Shown here piece after piece: positions 35,425-45,425 of a DNA stretch of 64,000 bases. The stretch is from contig BPJS01000001.1 of NCBI GenBank assembly GCA_026004735.1, positions 1,178,001 to 1,242,000 on the forward strand, written 5' to 3'. The notes below the pieces were generated by a model. That model saw only the letters and a list, made by a program, of their open reading frames with translations. It searched no databases and was not told where the DNA came from. Position numbers and translations under genes: made by a program. This DNA is from Isosphaeraceae bacterium (lineage in GTDB: Bacteria; Planctomycetota; Planctomycetia; Isosphaerales; Isosphaeraceae). The first letter of the stretch is position 1; each line of letters begins with the position of its first letter.

Positions 35425-36285
35425 TCAGTAGAGGGAGATATCGAGCTGGTAGCCGGCCAGTTCGGGAAGGGACTCGATGGCGCGACGCACGGGCCGGCGG
35501 TTCCAGAAGAAGTTGACGTCGGCGTGAACGGAGATCTGCTCGCCTCGCACGCGCACGTCGACGGCGCGGACCTGGCGGCCGAGCCGGGTCAGGATGGCTC
35601 TGCGGAGTTCGCGTTCGAGGAGGTGGTCGGATTCGTTATCGGCGGGACGCGCTCGGGTTGATCCGCGACGTTGGCCCGCCGAGGAATCGTCGAGGTCTGA
35701 GAGGGGATCGCGAGGGAGAGATGGAGTGTCCAAAGAGTTACCAGGGAGGGTTTCGAGCGAGGGGCGGGCAGAAGATCGCTGGCGGGGGCGGTTCGATCGA
35801 AGGGGAGTCGCCGAGGGGAGAGCGGGCTGAAGCTCAAGTTCCGGCGGAAGTTCGTCGAGGTCGAAACTTCGAGAAGAGGGGGCGGTCGCCGCCGGTTCGA
35901 GGGCCGGCTGTAGCTGAAGCTCAGGTGGGAGTTCGTCGAGACCGAGAGGATCGAGGTCGCGGGTGGACGAACGCAAGCCTGGGCTGTTGCGAGAGGAGGG
36001 AGGAACCGGGAGCGGTTCGGGGAGGGTGTCGGGTTCGGAGGCGGCGAGGGAGTCGAAGGGATTCGGGTTCGGAGATGTCGGAGGACTCGGAGTGTGTTCG
36101 AGTCGGGGAGCGATCTGTCGGGGCTGGAGGATCCGGCGGAGGATGCCGCGACGGTCTCGGACAGGAATGGGGGCTGACTCCGGTACCGTGCGCGTTGGCT
36201 CGGCTGGGGCGACCGAGTCCGCCGGAGGAGCGAGCACGGGGCCATCCTGGCCGAGGGCGGTGATCAGGATCAAGATCGGGAGCAT
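35425..36285 (-). CDS. Exported protein with C-terminal BON-like domain
   Basis: The 286-residue protein has a short signal (LPILILITALGQ), then about 200 residues rich in Pro, Ser and Arg with two imperfect repeats of LDELPPEL-x-LQPAL (about residues 116-155). It ends in a compact C-terminal domain (about 218-286) with LLERELRRAILTRLG, VDVRVRGEQISVHADV and RRAIESLPELAGYQ. The last part fits a BON domain, which associates with phospholipids or cell-envelope partners. The rest is probably disordered. It converges with the GT2 gene at 34196, with a 20-base gap. Confidence 0.6.
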   Translation of the reverse strand: MLPILILITALGQDGPVLAPPADSVAPAEPTRTVPESAPIPVRDRRGILRRILQPRQIAPRLEHTPSPPTSPNPNPFDSLAASEPDTLPEPLPVPPSSRNSPGLRSSTRDLDPLGLDELPPELQLQPALEPAATAPSSRSFDLDELPPELELQPALPSATPLRSNRPRQRSSARPSLETLPGNSLDTPSLPRDPLSDLDDSSAGQRRGSTRARPADNESDHLLERELRRAILTRLGRQVRAVDVRVRGEQISVHADVNFFWNRRPVRRAIESLPELAGYQLDISLY

Positions 36286-36464
36286 GAGACACGTCTCGGG
36301 CGGGCGGTCGGGGAGACGGTCCGTCACGTGAACGCCATTCACGTCTGTTATCGGTTGGCCCGCTCTGAGTATGCGAGGGATCTCCGGAGCAGCGCAGACG
36401 GCGGGGGGATGGGTGGAGCCGTGCCGTTTTTGTGGGTTTGAGCGAAGAAAAGGATGAGTTCGGC

Positions 36465-37715
36465 TCAACGGGCCTGAGCGCGGTTGACGAAGGACTCGAA
36501 GAGGTTGGCCAGCCGTGGCAGGCAGATTTCCAGGCTGTAGTTCTCGAGGATGCGCTGGCGTGCCGATTGAGCCAGGGGGGCGAAGGATTTCGGGTCGTTG
36601 AGGACGGACAAAGCGGCATCGGCCAGGGTTTCGGGATCGAACAGCGGAGCCAACAGAGCGTGCTGGCCAGGTTCGACCACTTCGCGGACCGGTGGCACGT
36701 CGCCGGCGAGAACCACGGCGCCGCTGGCGAGGGCATCGAAGAGGGACCAGGAGGTGGCGAAGGGGACGCTCAGGTAGACGTGGAGGTCGGAGAGGCAAAG
36801 AAGATCGGCGAGTTGCTCGGGGGAGATGTGGCCGAGGTGGACTAGGCGGTCGTCGGGCAGGTCGGGGTGGCGTGCCCGAGCCCAGGAGGCGAAGGAGCGA
36901 TCGCGGATGCGCACGGGGTCCCAGCCGTAGTGGACCTCGTCAGCGCCGACAACGACGAAGAGAGTGTCGGATCGCTCGCGAGCGATCCGAGCAGCCAGGC
37001 CGAGAAACAGGTCGTAACCACGGATCGATTCGAGGCCGCGCGCGGTGAAGGTGACCAGCCGGGTTTCGGGGCCGATGGTGCGGCCGGCCAGTAGGTAGGG
37101 TCGGGAGGCGCGGCCTGGGCGGTAGAGGCGGGCGTCGATCCCGTCAAAGGCGACATCGATTTTGGCTGCGAAGCGGGATGGGAACGAGGCCTTTTGCCAG
37201 TGGGTGGGCGCGTAGGCGGCGTCAGCGTCGGTCAGCGCGATCAAGGTGGTGGCGTTGATGCAGCGAGGGAAGAGGCGTTCGACGTCGGGGTCGCCGGGTG
37301 GCAGGTCGAGCCGGTAGGAGAGATCGGCGTGGGACGGGGCGAAGTAGTATTCGGCGTAGATGGCGATCGGTGCTATCAGGGCTTCGCGGATGAAGGCGGT
37401 GGGGGCGCCGCGTCCGCCGTGGGCGACGACCAGATCGGGCTGAAGGTCGCTCTGCGAGCGCAGGGTTTCCAGCACGGCGCGGCACTGGCTGAGCCAGTCG
37501 GCGTATTGAAGAGGCCAGGGCAGGGGGCGGTCGGAAAGCACGCGGGGGGCCAGGGGCCGGATCTCGACGTGGCGGAGCATCGCCTCGGTCGGCGGTGGAA
37601 CGGTCGACATCGATTCCACCAGGACGGTGCAGCGCCAGCCGCGGTCGCGTGCTAGCCACAATGCCAGCTCGCCGAACTGGGCGGGGAAGGCCTGATGAAT
37701 GAGCAGCAGATGCAT
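36465..37715 (-). CDS. GT4-type glycosyltransferase, tandem copy 2
   Basis: The 416-residue protein has a GT-B fold. The N-terminal half has HLLLIHQAFPAQFGELA, PDLVVAHGGRGAPTAFIRE and the EYYFAPSHADLSYR stretch; the C-terminal half has TRLVTFTARGLESIRGYDLFL, LFVVVGADEVHYG, DDRLVHLGHISPEQLADLL and LFDALASGAVVLAGDVPPV, a donor-binding-like motif with Asp where many GT4 enzymes have Glu. It follows the paralogous gene at 37725 after only 9 bases, so the two form an operon. The substrate is unknown; a surface polysaccharide or glycan is likely. Confidence 0.82.
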   Translation of the reverse strand: MHLLLIHQAFPAQFGELALWLARDRGWRCTVLVESMSTVPPPTEAMLRHVEIRPLAPRVLSDRPLPWPLQYADWLSQCRAVLETLRSQSDLQPDLVVAHGGRGAPTAFIREALIAPIAIYAEYYFAPSHADLSYRLDLPPGDPDVERLFPRCINATTLIALTDADAAYAPTHWQKASFPSRFAAKIDVAFDGIDARLYRPGRASRPYLLAGRTIGPETRLVTFTARGLESIRGYDLFLGLAARIARERSDTLFVVVGADEVHYGWDPVRIRDRSFASWARARHPDLPDDRLVHLGHISPEQLADLLCLSDLHVYLSVPFATSWSLFDALASGAVVLAGDVPPVREVVEPGQHALLAPLFDPETLADAALSVLNDPKSFAPLAQSARQRILENYSLEICLPRLANLFESFVNRAQAR

Positions 37716-37724
37716 GGCGAGAAT

Positions 37725-38990
37725 TCAGACGGCCGTGCGGGAGCGGGGGTTGGTCGGAGCCTGTGCCCAGATCGGTTCGATCAGCGAATCGACGAAGGTC
37801 CCGGGATCGCGCTGGGTCACGATGGATTCGGCGGCGGTCTGGGCCAGATGGGCGTAGTCGGCGGGATGGTCGAGGACGGCCTGAGCCAAGTCGAAGAGGG
37901 CAGTCAGGTCGTAGGCGGGAACGAGCAATCCGTTGACGTTGGGCGTGATCCACTCGCGAAGCGGCTCGAGGTCCCAGGCGAGTGCGACACATCCAGCGGC
38001 GAGGGCCTCGCCCAGAATGCGGGTCGGCTCGGCGAGCCGGCCGGGGGCGACATAGAGATTGGTCCGGTGCAGCAGGGCGCGCCGGGTTTCCGGGTCGAGG
38101 CGTCCTAGGCACCAGAGCCGGTCGTGGTGGGCAATGGGCGACGTGGCGAGGAGCCGCTCGAGGGTGGACTGGCCGTAGTCGCGGATATCGAGGCCACGGA
38201 CGACCATCGGATCGCCGGCCAGGGCACAAACCACGTCGGAACGAGCCGCGAGCAGGCGTTCGGCAAGCTTCAGGAAATGATCGACGCCGCGGAGCCGGTC
38301 GGCCGAGCCAGCGGCAAAGGTGACGAGTCGGGTCGGGGGTTCGAGGGTGCGTCCGGCGATCGTTCGATGGGGTGGACCGGCGCGGCGAAGGCGGCGGTGA
38401 TCGACCGGTTCCGGGTGCACCGATAGGGAGGCGTGATACTCGTCCGGATACGTGCTCCGCGTCCAGGCCGAGGCGACCCACGGCCGGACTCCGTTTTCCA
38501 GCTCAAGGAGGTTCATGGCATTGGCGGACCGGCGCCAAAGGCTGTACTCCAGGCCGAGTGGTTCCCGATCCTCGTCCGCGAGATCCTGGCCGCATGGCCG
38601 AAGGAACGGATCCATCCGTTGGAGGATGGGGACACCAGGGAACAGGTCGGCCAGGAAGAGGGTGGAGCCGAGGGAGTCGGAGTGGCCCAGAATCAGATCA
38701 ACGGGCCGAAGCGGCTGGTCGCGGAGCCGCTCGAAGGCGCCATAGGCATGACAGAGACCGCGTTCGAGATGACGTTCCCAGGCGACGGCCGGATCGCGGG
38801 CAACTCCGCCGACGTGGTATTGGGCCAGATGCAGTGGACCGGGAATCGGCTCAGTGCCAGGCTCCGCGCGATGATGCAGAAAGGTGACCCGGCAGCCACG
38901 GAGTCGGGCCAGAAAGACGGCCAGCGGGCCAAGTTTGCCGGGATATTGGGGGGCGACGGCCAGGATGTGGAGCGGCGGGATCGGCATCAA
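37725..38990 (-). CDS. GT4-type glycosyltransferase, tandem copy 1
   Basis: The 421-residue protein shares the GT-B layout with its downstream neighbour: LHILAVAPQYPGKLGPLAVFL, VDLILGHSDSLGSTLFLADL, VASAWTRSTYPDEYH, TRLVTFAAGSADRLRGVDHFL, DRLWCLGRLDPETRRALL and RILGEALAAGCVALAWDLEPL with the usual Glu. It starts at an ATG pair; the second may be the true start. As the first gene of the pair it should carry the promoter in 38991-39298. Confidence 0.82.
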   Translation of the reverse strand: MMPIPPLHILAVAPQYPGKLGPLAVFLARLRGCRVTFLHHRAEPGTEPIPGPLHLAQYHVGGVARDPAVAWERHLERGLCHAYGAFERLRDQPLRPVDLILGHSDSLGSTLFLADLFPGVPILQRMDPFLRPCGQDLADEDREPLGLEYSLWRRSANAMNLLELENGVRPWVASAWTRSTYPDEYHASLSVHPEPVDHRRLRRAGPPHRTIAGRTLEPPTRLVTFAAGSADRLRGVDHFLKLAERLLAARSDVVCALAGDPMVVRGLDIRDYGQSTLERLLATSPIAHHDRLWCLGRLDPETRRALLHRTNLYVAPGRLAEPTRILGEALAAGCVALAWDLEPLREWITPNVNGLLVPAYDLTALFDLAQAVLDHPADYAHLAQTAAESIVTQRDPGTFVDSLIEPIWAQAPTNPRSRTAV

Positions 38991-39298
38991 TGCAAGATCT
39001 CGCTCAAGCAGCGAATCATGGCAGAATTACGATAACGGAGAGCTTTGGTCAGCGGGAGCAAGGCAACGTGCGCCCAAGCCGCGGAGGCGGGGGCCGATCA
39101 GGGAAGACGAAACAACGGGGCGAACCGGGGGCCGGGCAGGGAGAGGGCATCGAGCGGCTCCTCATCGCGAGCGCGGGATGCCGGCTGGTCGATCGCGTGC
39201 GAGTCTTTTTTGACTTGTTGCGTTCTGAGCGAGCGACTGAGCTGGGAAGGCGGAGCGAGAAAGCGCGGTTCGTCGGGCGGGCGAGGGGGAGCGGAGGG
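38991..39298. other. Intergenic region between a glycosyltransferase and the M50 protease
   Basis: About 308 bases upstream of the tandem glycosyltransferases and downstream of the protease gene, both on the minus strand. No gene or RNA is supported. It should hold the promoter of the glycosyltransferase pair, but no clear boxes stand out. Confidence 0.4.
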
Positions 39299-40135
39299 CT
39301 AGCGGTCGCGGGTCCACCACTCCGGGTCGTCGTCGGGTCCGCGGCGGTGAAACTGCTGATGGTAGAATTGAAGGATTTGATAGTTGACCAGGGCGAAATA
39401 GGCGAAGAAGAGGATGCGGAAGAGGTTGCCGCCGATCTGTCCCTTGGATTGGGCCAGAGCGTAAGCGGCGATGAGGCCGGCGGTGACCATCGAGACGATG
39501 TGGCCCCACCGCTTGCCGTGGACGGGGTTGGCGCGGCCGAGCAATTCGGCGGCGATCTGGCCACCGTCCAGGGGCCAGATGGGGAGCAGGTTGATCAACG
39601 GCCAGAGCCAGTTGATTTGGAACAAGCTCCAGTACAGTTCCCAGGCGGCGGGATTGCCGCGCTGAACGGCCTGAGCCAGACGGAGGCCATCTTCCAGTGA
39701 GCCGCCGGCCGGCAGCCCCAGGAGCATGCGCGCGATCATCGCATTGACGCCCGGCGTCAGACCGAGAAGCGGGCGACTGGCCAGCACGATCAGGCCCAGT
39801 AGGAGGAACTGCGCGCCGGGACCCATAAACAAGACGGCCAAGCGTTGGCCGAAGGTCTGGCGCTCCGCTTCGGAGGCGCACAGGCCACCCATGCCATAGA
39901 GCACAACCTGGGGTCGAAAGCCGAAGGCCCGCGCCGTCAGGGCGTGGCCGAATTCATGGACGAGGATCGAGACGAAGACACAGGCCACCCAGATCAGGGC
40001 CGCCTCAGGCGACAACTCGCCCCCGAAGCCGACCAGCAAAACCGCAGTCAGCCAGAAGTAGGGCGAAACCGTCACGGGTACCCCGAAGAGCCGGAACCGA
40101 AGGTCGTAGGGACTCGGTGCCGGCAAGCCAAACAT
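39299..40135 (-). CDS. Site-2 protease family (M50) membrane metalloprotease
   Basis: The 278-residue protein has several membrane segments and the zinc motif HEFGH (His60, Glu61, His64 in SILVHEFGHALTARAFG). The second metal-site motif is in NLLPIWPLDGGQIAAELLG near residue 195. These intramembrane proteases cleave regulatory or misfolded membrane proteins. The ATG at 40135 is preferred; a longer frame upstream to 41041 is the shadow of dapF. Divergent from dapF, with a 171-base shared promoter region. Confidence 0.88.
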   Translation of the reverse strand: MFGLPAPSPYDLRFRLFGVPVTVSPYFWLTAVLLVGFGGELSPEAALIWVACVFVSILVHEFGHALTARAFGFRPQVVLYGMGGLCASEAERQTFGQRLAVLFMGPGAQFLLLGLIVLASRPLLGLTPGVNAMIARMLLGLPAGGSLEDGLRLAQAVQRGNPAAWELYWSLFQINWLWPLINLLPIWPLDGGQIAAELLGRANPVHGKRWGHIVSMVTAGLIAAYALAQSKGQIGGNLFRILFFAYFALVNYQILQFYHQQFHRRGPDDDPEWWTRDR

Positions 40136-40306
40136 GTTGGGGTTCCCAGACAGGTCGGATCGGGTCAGGCAAAACGGCCTTTTCGGCAGCCAGAGTCGTG
40201 ATGATAACGGCCCGGGCCAGGGCGTGCCAGCGATCGGAGACGCGGAGATAGAATAGAAGCCGTTGAAAGCGCGACGCCGACCCGCCGAGGATCGAGAGCC
40301 TGAGCC

Positions 40307-41164
40307 ATGAAGTTCACGAAGATGCACGGACTTGGTAACGACTATGTCTATGTTGATCTTTTTCGGGAGACCCCGATCGCGGATCCGGCGGCGTTGGCGG
40401 TGGCGATCAGCGATCGCCATTTTGGCGTGGGATCGGACGGGCTGATCCTGATCGAACCGTCGGAGCGGGCCGATGCGCGGATGCGGATGTTTAATGCGGA
40501 CGGCTCGGAATCGGAGATGTGCGGCAATGGGGTTCGGTGTGTGGCGAAGTATCTTTACGACCATGGGATCGCGCGGCGGCCGACGGTGACCGTCGAGACC
40601 GGACGTGGGGTTTTGACGCTGGAGGTTGAGCCGCGGGGGGGCAAGGCAGAGCGGATCCGCGTCGAGATGGGGGCGCCGATTCTCCGGTCGGCGGAGATTC
40701 CGACGACGTTGCCGGGGGATCCGCCGATCGAGGCGGCGATTGACGTCGAGGGGCAGACGTTGCGGGTCACGTGTGTTTCGATGGGGAATCCTCATGCGGT
40801 GGTGTATGTCGAGGACGTGGGCGGATATCCGGTTGAGGTGATCGGGTCCGCCTTGGAACGGCATCCGGCGTTCCCGCGGCGGGTCAATGCGCATTTCGTT
40901 GAGCGGATCGGTCCGGCGGAAGTGCGGATGCGGACCTGGGAGCGCGGCAGCGGGATCACGCTGGCCTGTGGGACCGGGGCGTGCGCGGTCTGCGTGGCGG
41001 GGGTGCTGACCGGGCGGACCGAGGGCCGTCTGAAGGCGCATCTACCCGGGGGAACGTTGGATTTGGAGTGGGCCGGCGACGCGGCGCCGGTTTTCATGAC
41101 GGGACCAGCCGTTGAGGTCTTTTCCGGAGAATGGCCTGCCGCGCCCCAGACGGAGAAGCGATGA
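40307..41164 (+). CDS. dapF: Diaminopimelate epimerase
   Basis: The 285-residue protein has the two catalytic cysteines of DapF: Cys72 in EMCGNGVRC and Cys221 in TLACGTGAC. The N-terminus [17 protein letters not shown] and the [10 protein letters not shown] tract are typical. It converts LL- to meso-diaminopimelate, for lysine and peptidoglycan synthesis, which agrees with planctomycetes having peptidoglycan. GAGAGC is the only weak ribosome binding site before the ATG. Confidence 0.95.
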   Translation: MKFTKMHGLGNDYVYVDLFRETPIADPAALAVAISDRHFGVGSDGLILIEPSERADARMRMFNADGSESEMCGNGVRCVAKYLYDHGIARRPTVTVETGRGVLTLEVEPRGGKAERIRVEMGAPILRSAEIPTTLPGDPPIEAAIDVEGQTLRVTCVSMGNPHAVVYVEDVGGYPVEVIGSALERHPAFPRRVNAHFVERIGPAEVRMRTWERGSGITLACGTGACAVCVAGVLTGRTEGRLKAHLPGGTLDLEWAGDAAPVFMTGPAVEVFSGEWPAAPQTEKR

Positions 41165-41295
41165 CCGAATGGGAGTTGACCGTCCAAGGCCGGCGACGAC
41201 CGACCTAGCCGAATTCGAAGGAATCGGTATAGAGAAACGGCCGCTGGGGTGCAGCGGGTGCAGGAGCATGAGGTTGGGCAGGAGGCCTGGGAGCG

Positions 41296-41967
41296 ATGAA
41301 GATCCGGCATCCGGCCTTGATTCGGGCGGTGGGAGTGGCGGGGGCGTTCCTCGTGCGTCGGCTGGTCGGGACTACCCGGTTCCATTTCCGCTACGCCGAT
41401 CCGAGCGTCGATCCGGCCGTGGCGCGGATCACGGGACGGCGGTTCATTTACGCCTTCTTCCACGACGTGATGCTCTTTCCGGCCTACTACTGGAACTGGC
41501 CGGAGATGCACATTTTGATCAGCGATCATGCCGACGGCGAAATGATCACGCAAGTGGTTCGGCGGCTGGGCTTTGGGGTCGTGCGTGGCTCGACAACACG
41601 GGGCGGGGCGCGGGCCGTGCGGGCCATGACCGAGACGATTCGGGAGGGGCATCTGTGCTTTACTCCGGATGGGCCTCGGGGACCTCGGCATCGGGTGCAT
41701 CCGGGATTGGTTTACGTGGCCAGCCGGCTAGGTTTGCCGATTGTGGGGGCGGGGATGGCCTTTGAGCGACCGTGGCGGGCCAAGAGTTGGGATCGGTTCG
41801 CGGTGCCGAAGCCGTTTCGGGCGGCGGCGTGTGTGGTGCCGGAGCCGGTCGAGGTGCCGCCGGATGCGGATCGGGAGCTACTCGAAGCGTTTCGGCTGGA
41901 GGTCGAACGTCGGATGCGGCAAGCGACGCTCGAGGCCGAGGAATGGGTGCTCAGGCTGACGGCATGA
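41296..41967 (+). CDS. DUF374 / lysophospholipid acyltransferase-like protein
   Basis: The 223-residue protein matches the DUF374 group of acyltransferases: YAFFHDVMLFPAYYW (the HxxxxD-like site), MHILISDHADGEMITQVVRRLGFGVVRGSTTRGG, and FTPDGPRGPRHRVHPGLVYVASRLGLPIV. It would transfer an acyl chain in membrane lipid or lipid A synthesis. An N-terminal hydrophobic stretch suggests membrane association. It follows dapF after 131 bases and may be in the same transcript. Confidence 0.82.
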   Translation: MKIRHPALIRAVGVAGAFLVRRLVGTTRFHFRYADPSVDPAVARITGRRFIYAFFHDVMLFPAYYWNWPEMHILISDHADGEMITQVVRRLGFGVVRGSTTRGGARAVRAMTETIREGHLCFTPDGPRGPRHRVHPGLVYVASRLGLPIVGAGMAFERPWRAKSWDRFAVPKPFRAAACVVPEPVEVPPDADRELLEAFRLEVERRMRQATLEAEEWVLRLTA

Positions 41968-42160
41968 CCCTCAGGCGGTGGGCCGAAGACCGGCGGATCG
42001 CCCGAAGCCGGCCCCGCTTTGAGGTCCCGACGCGGGGCGGGGCTTGGCGTTGAGCCAGACGCGTGATGCCGGGCCAGACGGCCCGCGCCGCCGTGCGGCA
42101 GGACGTTTGTTCGAATGGAGGGGCGAGACGGAGGCTCGAACGTGTCTGCGGAGTGGAGGG

Positions 42161-43102
42161 TCAGTGCCCGGGGCGCCTCGTTGCGCTGAGGACGCGGGGA
42201 TGGTTGGCGGCGTCGCGGATGGTGGGGGCGAGTTGCAGGTCAGGCTCAGCCTCGATGAGGCGGCGGACGGGTTGCTCCTGGGCGGTGCCGATTTCGAGCA
42301 AGAGCAGGCCGCCGGGTACGAGGTGGGCGGCGGCGCCGGCAATGATCCGCCGCACGACGGCCAGGCCATCGGGGCCGCCGTCGAGGGCCATTCGGGGTTC
42401 GTGGTCGCGTACGCCGACATCGAGGGTGGCGATGGCTTCGGTCGGGATGTAGGGGGGATTGGCGAGGATGGCGTCGAAGGGTGGTTCGTCGGCAACGGCC
42501 TGATAGAGGTCGCCCTGTTGGAATCGGACGCGATCGGAGAGCTTGAGGCGATCGGCGTTGGCGCGAGCGACCTCCAGGGCCTCCGCGCTGAGGTCGGTGG
42601 CGAGGAACTGGGCTGTGGGATGCTGGTCGACGCAGGCCAAGGCGATGGCGCCGGAGCCGGTCCCCAGGTCGAGCCCGCGTGGGCCGGGGTGGCCTTTGAA
42701 GCGGGTCAGGAATTCGGCGACGAGGGTTTCGGTGTCGGGTCGAGGGATCAGAACCGAGGGATTGACGTGGAGGCTGAGCGAATAAAACTCCTTGCGGCCA
42801 ACCAGGTAGGCGACGGGCGTGCCAGCAGCCCGGCGCCGGACCAGCTCGCGGAAGGCGGAGCGTTGGGCCGGCTCAACCTCGTTATCGTAATGGGTGTAAA
42901 GCTGGACGCGGGCCCATTGCAGGACGTGGGCGAGGAGGACCTCGGCGTCGAGGCGCGGGCTTTCGGAGCCACGATCGCGGAGGTAGTCGGTGGTCCAGGT
43001 GATCAGCCGGCCGACGGTCCACCGATCGTTGGCGCTGATGGTCTCGACGGGGGAGGCGGGAGCGGGACCGGCGGGGCGACGATCGGGTTGGTGCGGTGGC
43101 AT
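42161..43102 (-). CDS. prmC: Release factor glutamine methyltransferase
   Basis: The 313-residue protein has the PrmC (HemK) layout: an N-terminal helical domain (about 25-110, DAEVLLAHVLQWARVQLY) and a SAM-binding domain with LIPRPDTETLVAEFL, GLDLGTGSGAIALAC and the catalytic ILANPPYIP motif. It methylates the GGQ glutamine of release factors. The gene follows prfA, its substrate, in the conserved rpmE-prfA-prmC order. The gap to prfA is 96 bases. Confidence 0.92.
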   Translation of the reverse strand: MPPHQPDRRPAGPAPASPVETISANDRWTVGRLITWTTDYLRDRGSESPRLDAEVLLAHVLQWARVQLYTHYDNEVEPAQRSAFRELVRRRAAGTPVAYLVGRKEFYSLSLHVNPSVLIPRPDTETLVAEFLTRFKGHPGPRGLDLGTGSGAIALACVDQHPTAQFLATDLSAEALEVARANADRLKLSDRVRFQQGDLYQAVADEPPFDAILANPPYIPTEAIATLDVGVRDHEPRMALDGGPDGLAVVRRIIAGAAAHLVPGGLLLLEIGTAQEQPVRRLIEAEPDLQLAPTIRDAANHPRVLSATRRPGH

Positions 43103-43198
43103 GGGAGGGGGGGCCGTGGGTTGGAGCTGGCTGGTTCGGACCAGGTGTGGCCAGAGGTGGTAGCGCCCCGTGTTGGATGAAGCACGTTTGATTCGAAC

Positions 43199-44296
43199 TC
43201 AAAGATCGCCGAGCTGCTCGCGGCGATCGTGTTCGATGAGGGCAGTGGTGACGGGGTCGAGGTCGCCCTGGATGATCCGGTCGAGGTTGTAGAGGGTCAG
43301 ACCGATGCGGTGGTCGGTGACGCGGTTTTGCGGAAAGTTGTAGGTACGGATGCGTTGGGATCGATCGCCGGTGCCGATGAGGGTACGGCGGGTCTGGGCC
43401 CGCTCGGCGCGGGCCTGTTCCTGGATCATCTCGTAGAGACGGCTGCGGAGCAAGCGAAGCGCCTTGGCGCGATTGCGGTGCTGGGAGCGTTCGTCGCGGC
43501 AGACGACGACCAGCCCGGTTGGTTTGTGGGTCAGGCGGACGGCCGACTCGGTCTTATTCTGATGCTGTCCGCCCGGCCCGCCGGCCCGCATGACGTCGGT
43601 TTCGAGGTCTTCGGCGCGGATGACGATGTCGAGCTCCTCCGGCTCGGCCAGGACGGCGACGGTGGCCAGCGAGGTGTGAATCCGGCCCTGAGCCTCGGTT
43701 TCCGGGACACGCTGGACGCGATGGCCTCCGCTTTCGAACTGAAGATGGCGGAACGCCCCCTCGCCGGCGATGGAGAACGAAGCTTCTTTGAAGCCGCCCA
43801 ACTCGGTCGGTACAAATTCGAGCGGTTCGAAGGTCCAGCCTTTCAGCTCGGAGTAACGGCGATACATCTCGACCAGGTCGCGGGCGAACAGGGCCGCCTC
43901 ATCGCCGCCGGTCCCGGCGCGGACTTCGAGGATCAAACTGGCGTGGTCGGTTCCGGCGAGGCGGTCGTAGAGGAGGTCGCGGAGCTGGTCGGCAACGCTG
44001 GCCTGTTCCTCTTCGAGCAACGCAACTTCCGAGGCTGCATAGGCGCGCAGTTCAGGCTCGGACTCCGAGTCGGCCAGCCGGCGCGCCTCCTCGATCTGAA
44101 GATTGAGGTCGCGGTAGCGGCCGTACGGGACCGCGAGCCGAGCCAGGGCACCGCGTTCTTTGACCAGGGCGGCGACGCGGACCGGGTCGGACATGACGGC
44201 CGGGTCGATCAGGGCCGCTTCCAGCTCTTGAAACCGCCGATACTCGGTCTCGAGCCGGTCGAAGACGGTGGGCGGGTGGACGGAACGGGACGCCAA
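43199..44296 (-). CDS. prfA: Peptide chain release factor 1
   Basis: The 365-residue protein is a class I release factor. GGQ sits in [19 protein letters not shown] near residue 238 and is followed by [29 protein letters not shown] contains a P-x-T tripeptide, the RF1 codon-recognition motif for UAA and [21 protein letters not shown] closes the conserved domain. It lies between rpmE and prmC, a common bacterial arrangement, and is 79 bases downstream of rpmE. Confidence 0.95.
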   Translation of the reverse strand: MASRSVHPPTVFDRLETEYRRFQELEAALIDPAVMSDPVRVAALVKERGALARLAVPYGRYRDLNLQIEEARRLADSESEPELRAYAASEVALLEEEQASVADQLRDLLYDRLAGTDHASLILEVRAGTGGDEAALFARDLVEMYRRYSELKGWTFEPLEFVPTELGGFKEASFSIAGEGAFRHLQFESGGHRVQRVPETEAQGRIHTSLATVAVLAEPEELDIVIRAEDLETDVMRAGGPGGQHQNKTESAVRLTHKPTGLVVVCRDERSQHRNRAKALRLLRSRLYEMIQEQARAERAQTRRTLIGTGDRSQRIRTYNFPQNRVTDHRIGLTLYNLDRIIQGDLDPVTTALIEHDRREQLGDL

Positions 44297-44375
44297 CAGA
44301 GTCTCTCAGTCTCGGAACAGTCCCAGCCCATGACGGCCGAAGGTGCCCGCAGCAGCCAGGGCGCCCGCCCAGGCC

Positions 44376-44624
44376 TCAGGCCTGAGCGGACTGTTCAGTC
44401 TCCTTCTTGGCCTTCGATTTGCCGTAAGTGCCCTGGAACTTGCGATTGAAGCGATCGACGCGGCCCGCCGTATCAACGAATTTGACCGCACCGGTGAAGA
44501 ACGGGTGGCACTTTGAGCAGACCTCGACCACGATCTTGGGCTTTGTGCTCCGGGTGACAAAGGAATTGCCGCAACCACACGTCACGGTGCAATCCTGATA
44601 CTTGGGATGAATACCGTCCTTCAT
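44376..44624 (-). CDS. rpmE: 50S ribosomal protein L31
   Basis: The 82-residue protein starts [16 protein letters not shown] and contains the zinc-binding cysteines ([11 protein letters not shown] and [10 protein letters not shown]), so it is the zinc-type (C+) form of bL31. The basic, Lys/Glu-rich tail is longer than usual. I chose the inner ATG, 10 codons into the open frame, because it matches the family start. First gene of the rpmE-prfA-prmC cluster, with a good promoter at 44705-44732. Confidence 0.95.
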   Translation of the reverse strand: MKDGIHPKYQDCTVTCGCGNSFVTRSTKPKIVVEVCSKCHPFFTGAVKFVDTAGRVDRFNRKFQGTYGKSKAKKETEQSAQA

Positions 44625-44704
44625 GGTCGGACCGGACCCCTTTCCGTCGATCAATAAGCTGGGCGTGAGAATGGTCGTGAGCAGGCGACGCGTTTGATCA
44701 ATCG

Positions 44705-44732
44705 ATTATACGAAAGGCCGCGATGGCCGCAA
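44705..44732 (-). promoter_or_regulatory. Promoter of the rpmE-prfA-prmC cluster
   Basis: On the minus strand TTGCGG is followed by 16 bases and a perfect TATAAT. The -10 box is 80 bases upstream of the rpmE start codon, so the transcript would have a leader of about 70 bases. Confidence 0.6.
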
Positions 44733-44769
44733 ATCGCAAGCCCACGGATCGAAGGCCATCAGCCGAGAA

Positions 44770-45273
44770 TCACCGGGCCGACGGGCGGGCGAGGAACTCG
44801 CGCGCGAACCGTTCGACATCGTCGTAGGTGAACTGATTGTTGGGATCGTCGAGCGTGAACCGCTTCAGCTCACGCCCGGACGGGTCGTAAAAGAACACCG
44901 CCGGGATGGCGTTGACGTCAAACTTTTCGTAGGCGACCCCATTTTCCTCGTTGAGCAGAATGTTTTCGATGACCGCCTTGGAATCGACCAGAAACTTGCG
45001 GGCCTGGGCCACCGCGGAGGAGTCTTCGGGATCGTCGAACGAGATCGAGATCACCCGCAGACCCTTGGGTCCAAGCTCGTGGTGCATCTGGATCACGTGG
45101 GGAAAGTTTTCCTTGCAGGGCGGGCAGTATGTCGCCCAGGCATCGACCATGATCAAACGGGTCGTTGGCTCATTCTTTGCGAGGCTGGCCCGAAACTGGT
45201 CGTAGGTGAGGGGGCTAAGCCGGACGTCGTTTTCAGCGCACAGGATGGCGAGGCTGACGAGCAAGGGGAGCAT
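44770..45273 (-). CDS. TlpA-like thioredoxin-fold protein, exported
   Basis: The 167-residue protein has a short signal (LLVSLAILCAEN) and a thioredoxin fold with the CPPC active site in VDAWATYCPPCKENFP. The ISISFDDPEDSS insertion and NAIPAVFFYDPSG with cis-Pro fit the TlpA/ResA group, which reduces disulfides outside the cytoplasm, for example during cytochrome c maturation. The inner ATG at 45273 is preferred because it opens the signal. Confidence 0.87.
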   Translation of the reverse strand: MLPLLVSLAILCAENDVRLSPLTYDQFRASLAKNEPTTRLIMVDAWATYCPPCKENFPHVIQMHHELGPKGLRVISISFDDPEDSSAVAQARKFLVDSKAVIENILLNEENGVAYEKFDVNAIPAVFFYDPSGRELKRFTLDDPNNQFTYDDVERFAREFLARPSAR

Positions 45274-45353
45274 AAGCGGGCGGCTCCTGAGGATCTGAAG
45301 CTCTAGTAAGGTCGCGGCAGTCGGCCGAGGGAATGCTCGGGGGGCAAGCAAGC

Positions 45354-45390
45354 GAGGCCCGCCCCGGGCATGCGGACCGGGGTGGGCCTC
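45354..45390 (-). terminator. Terminator-like hairpin after the redoxin gene
   Basis: GAGGCCCGCCCCGG and CCGGGGTGGGCCTC form a 14-bp stem (one G-U pair) with a 9-base loop, 36 bases downstream of the redoxin stop. It separates the redoxin and TlpA-like transcripts. Confidence 0.6.
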
Positions 45391-45425
45391 CGAATCAGCC
45401 TGTCAGAGCCGAAGCCCAGGCTGGC

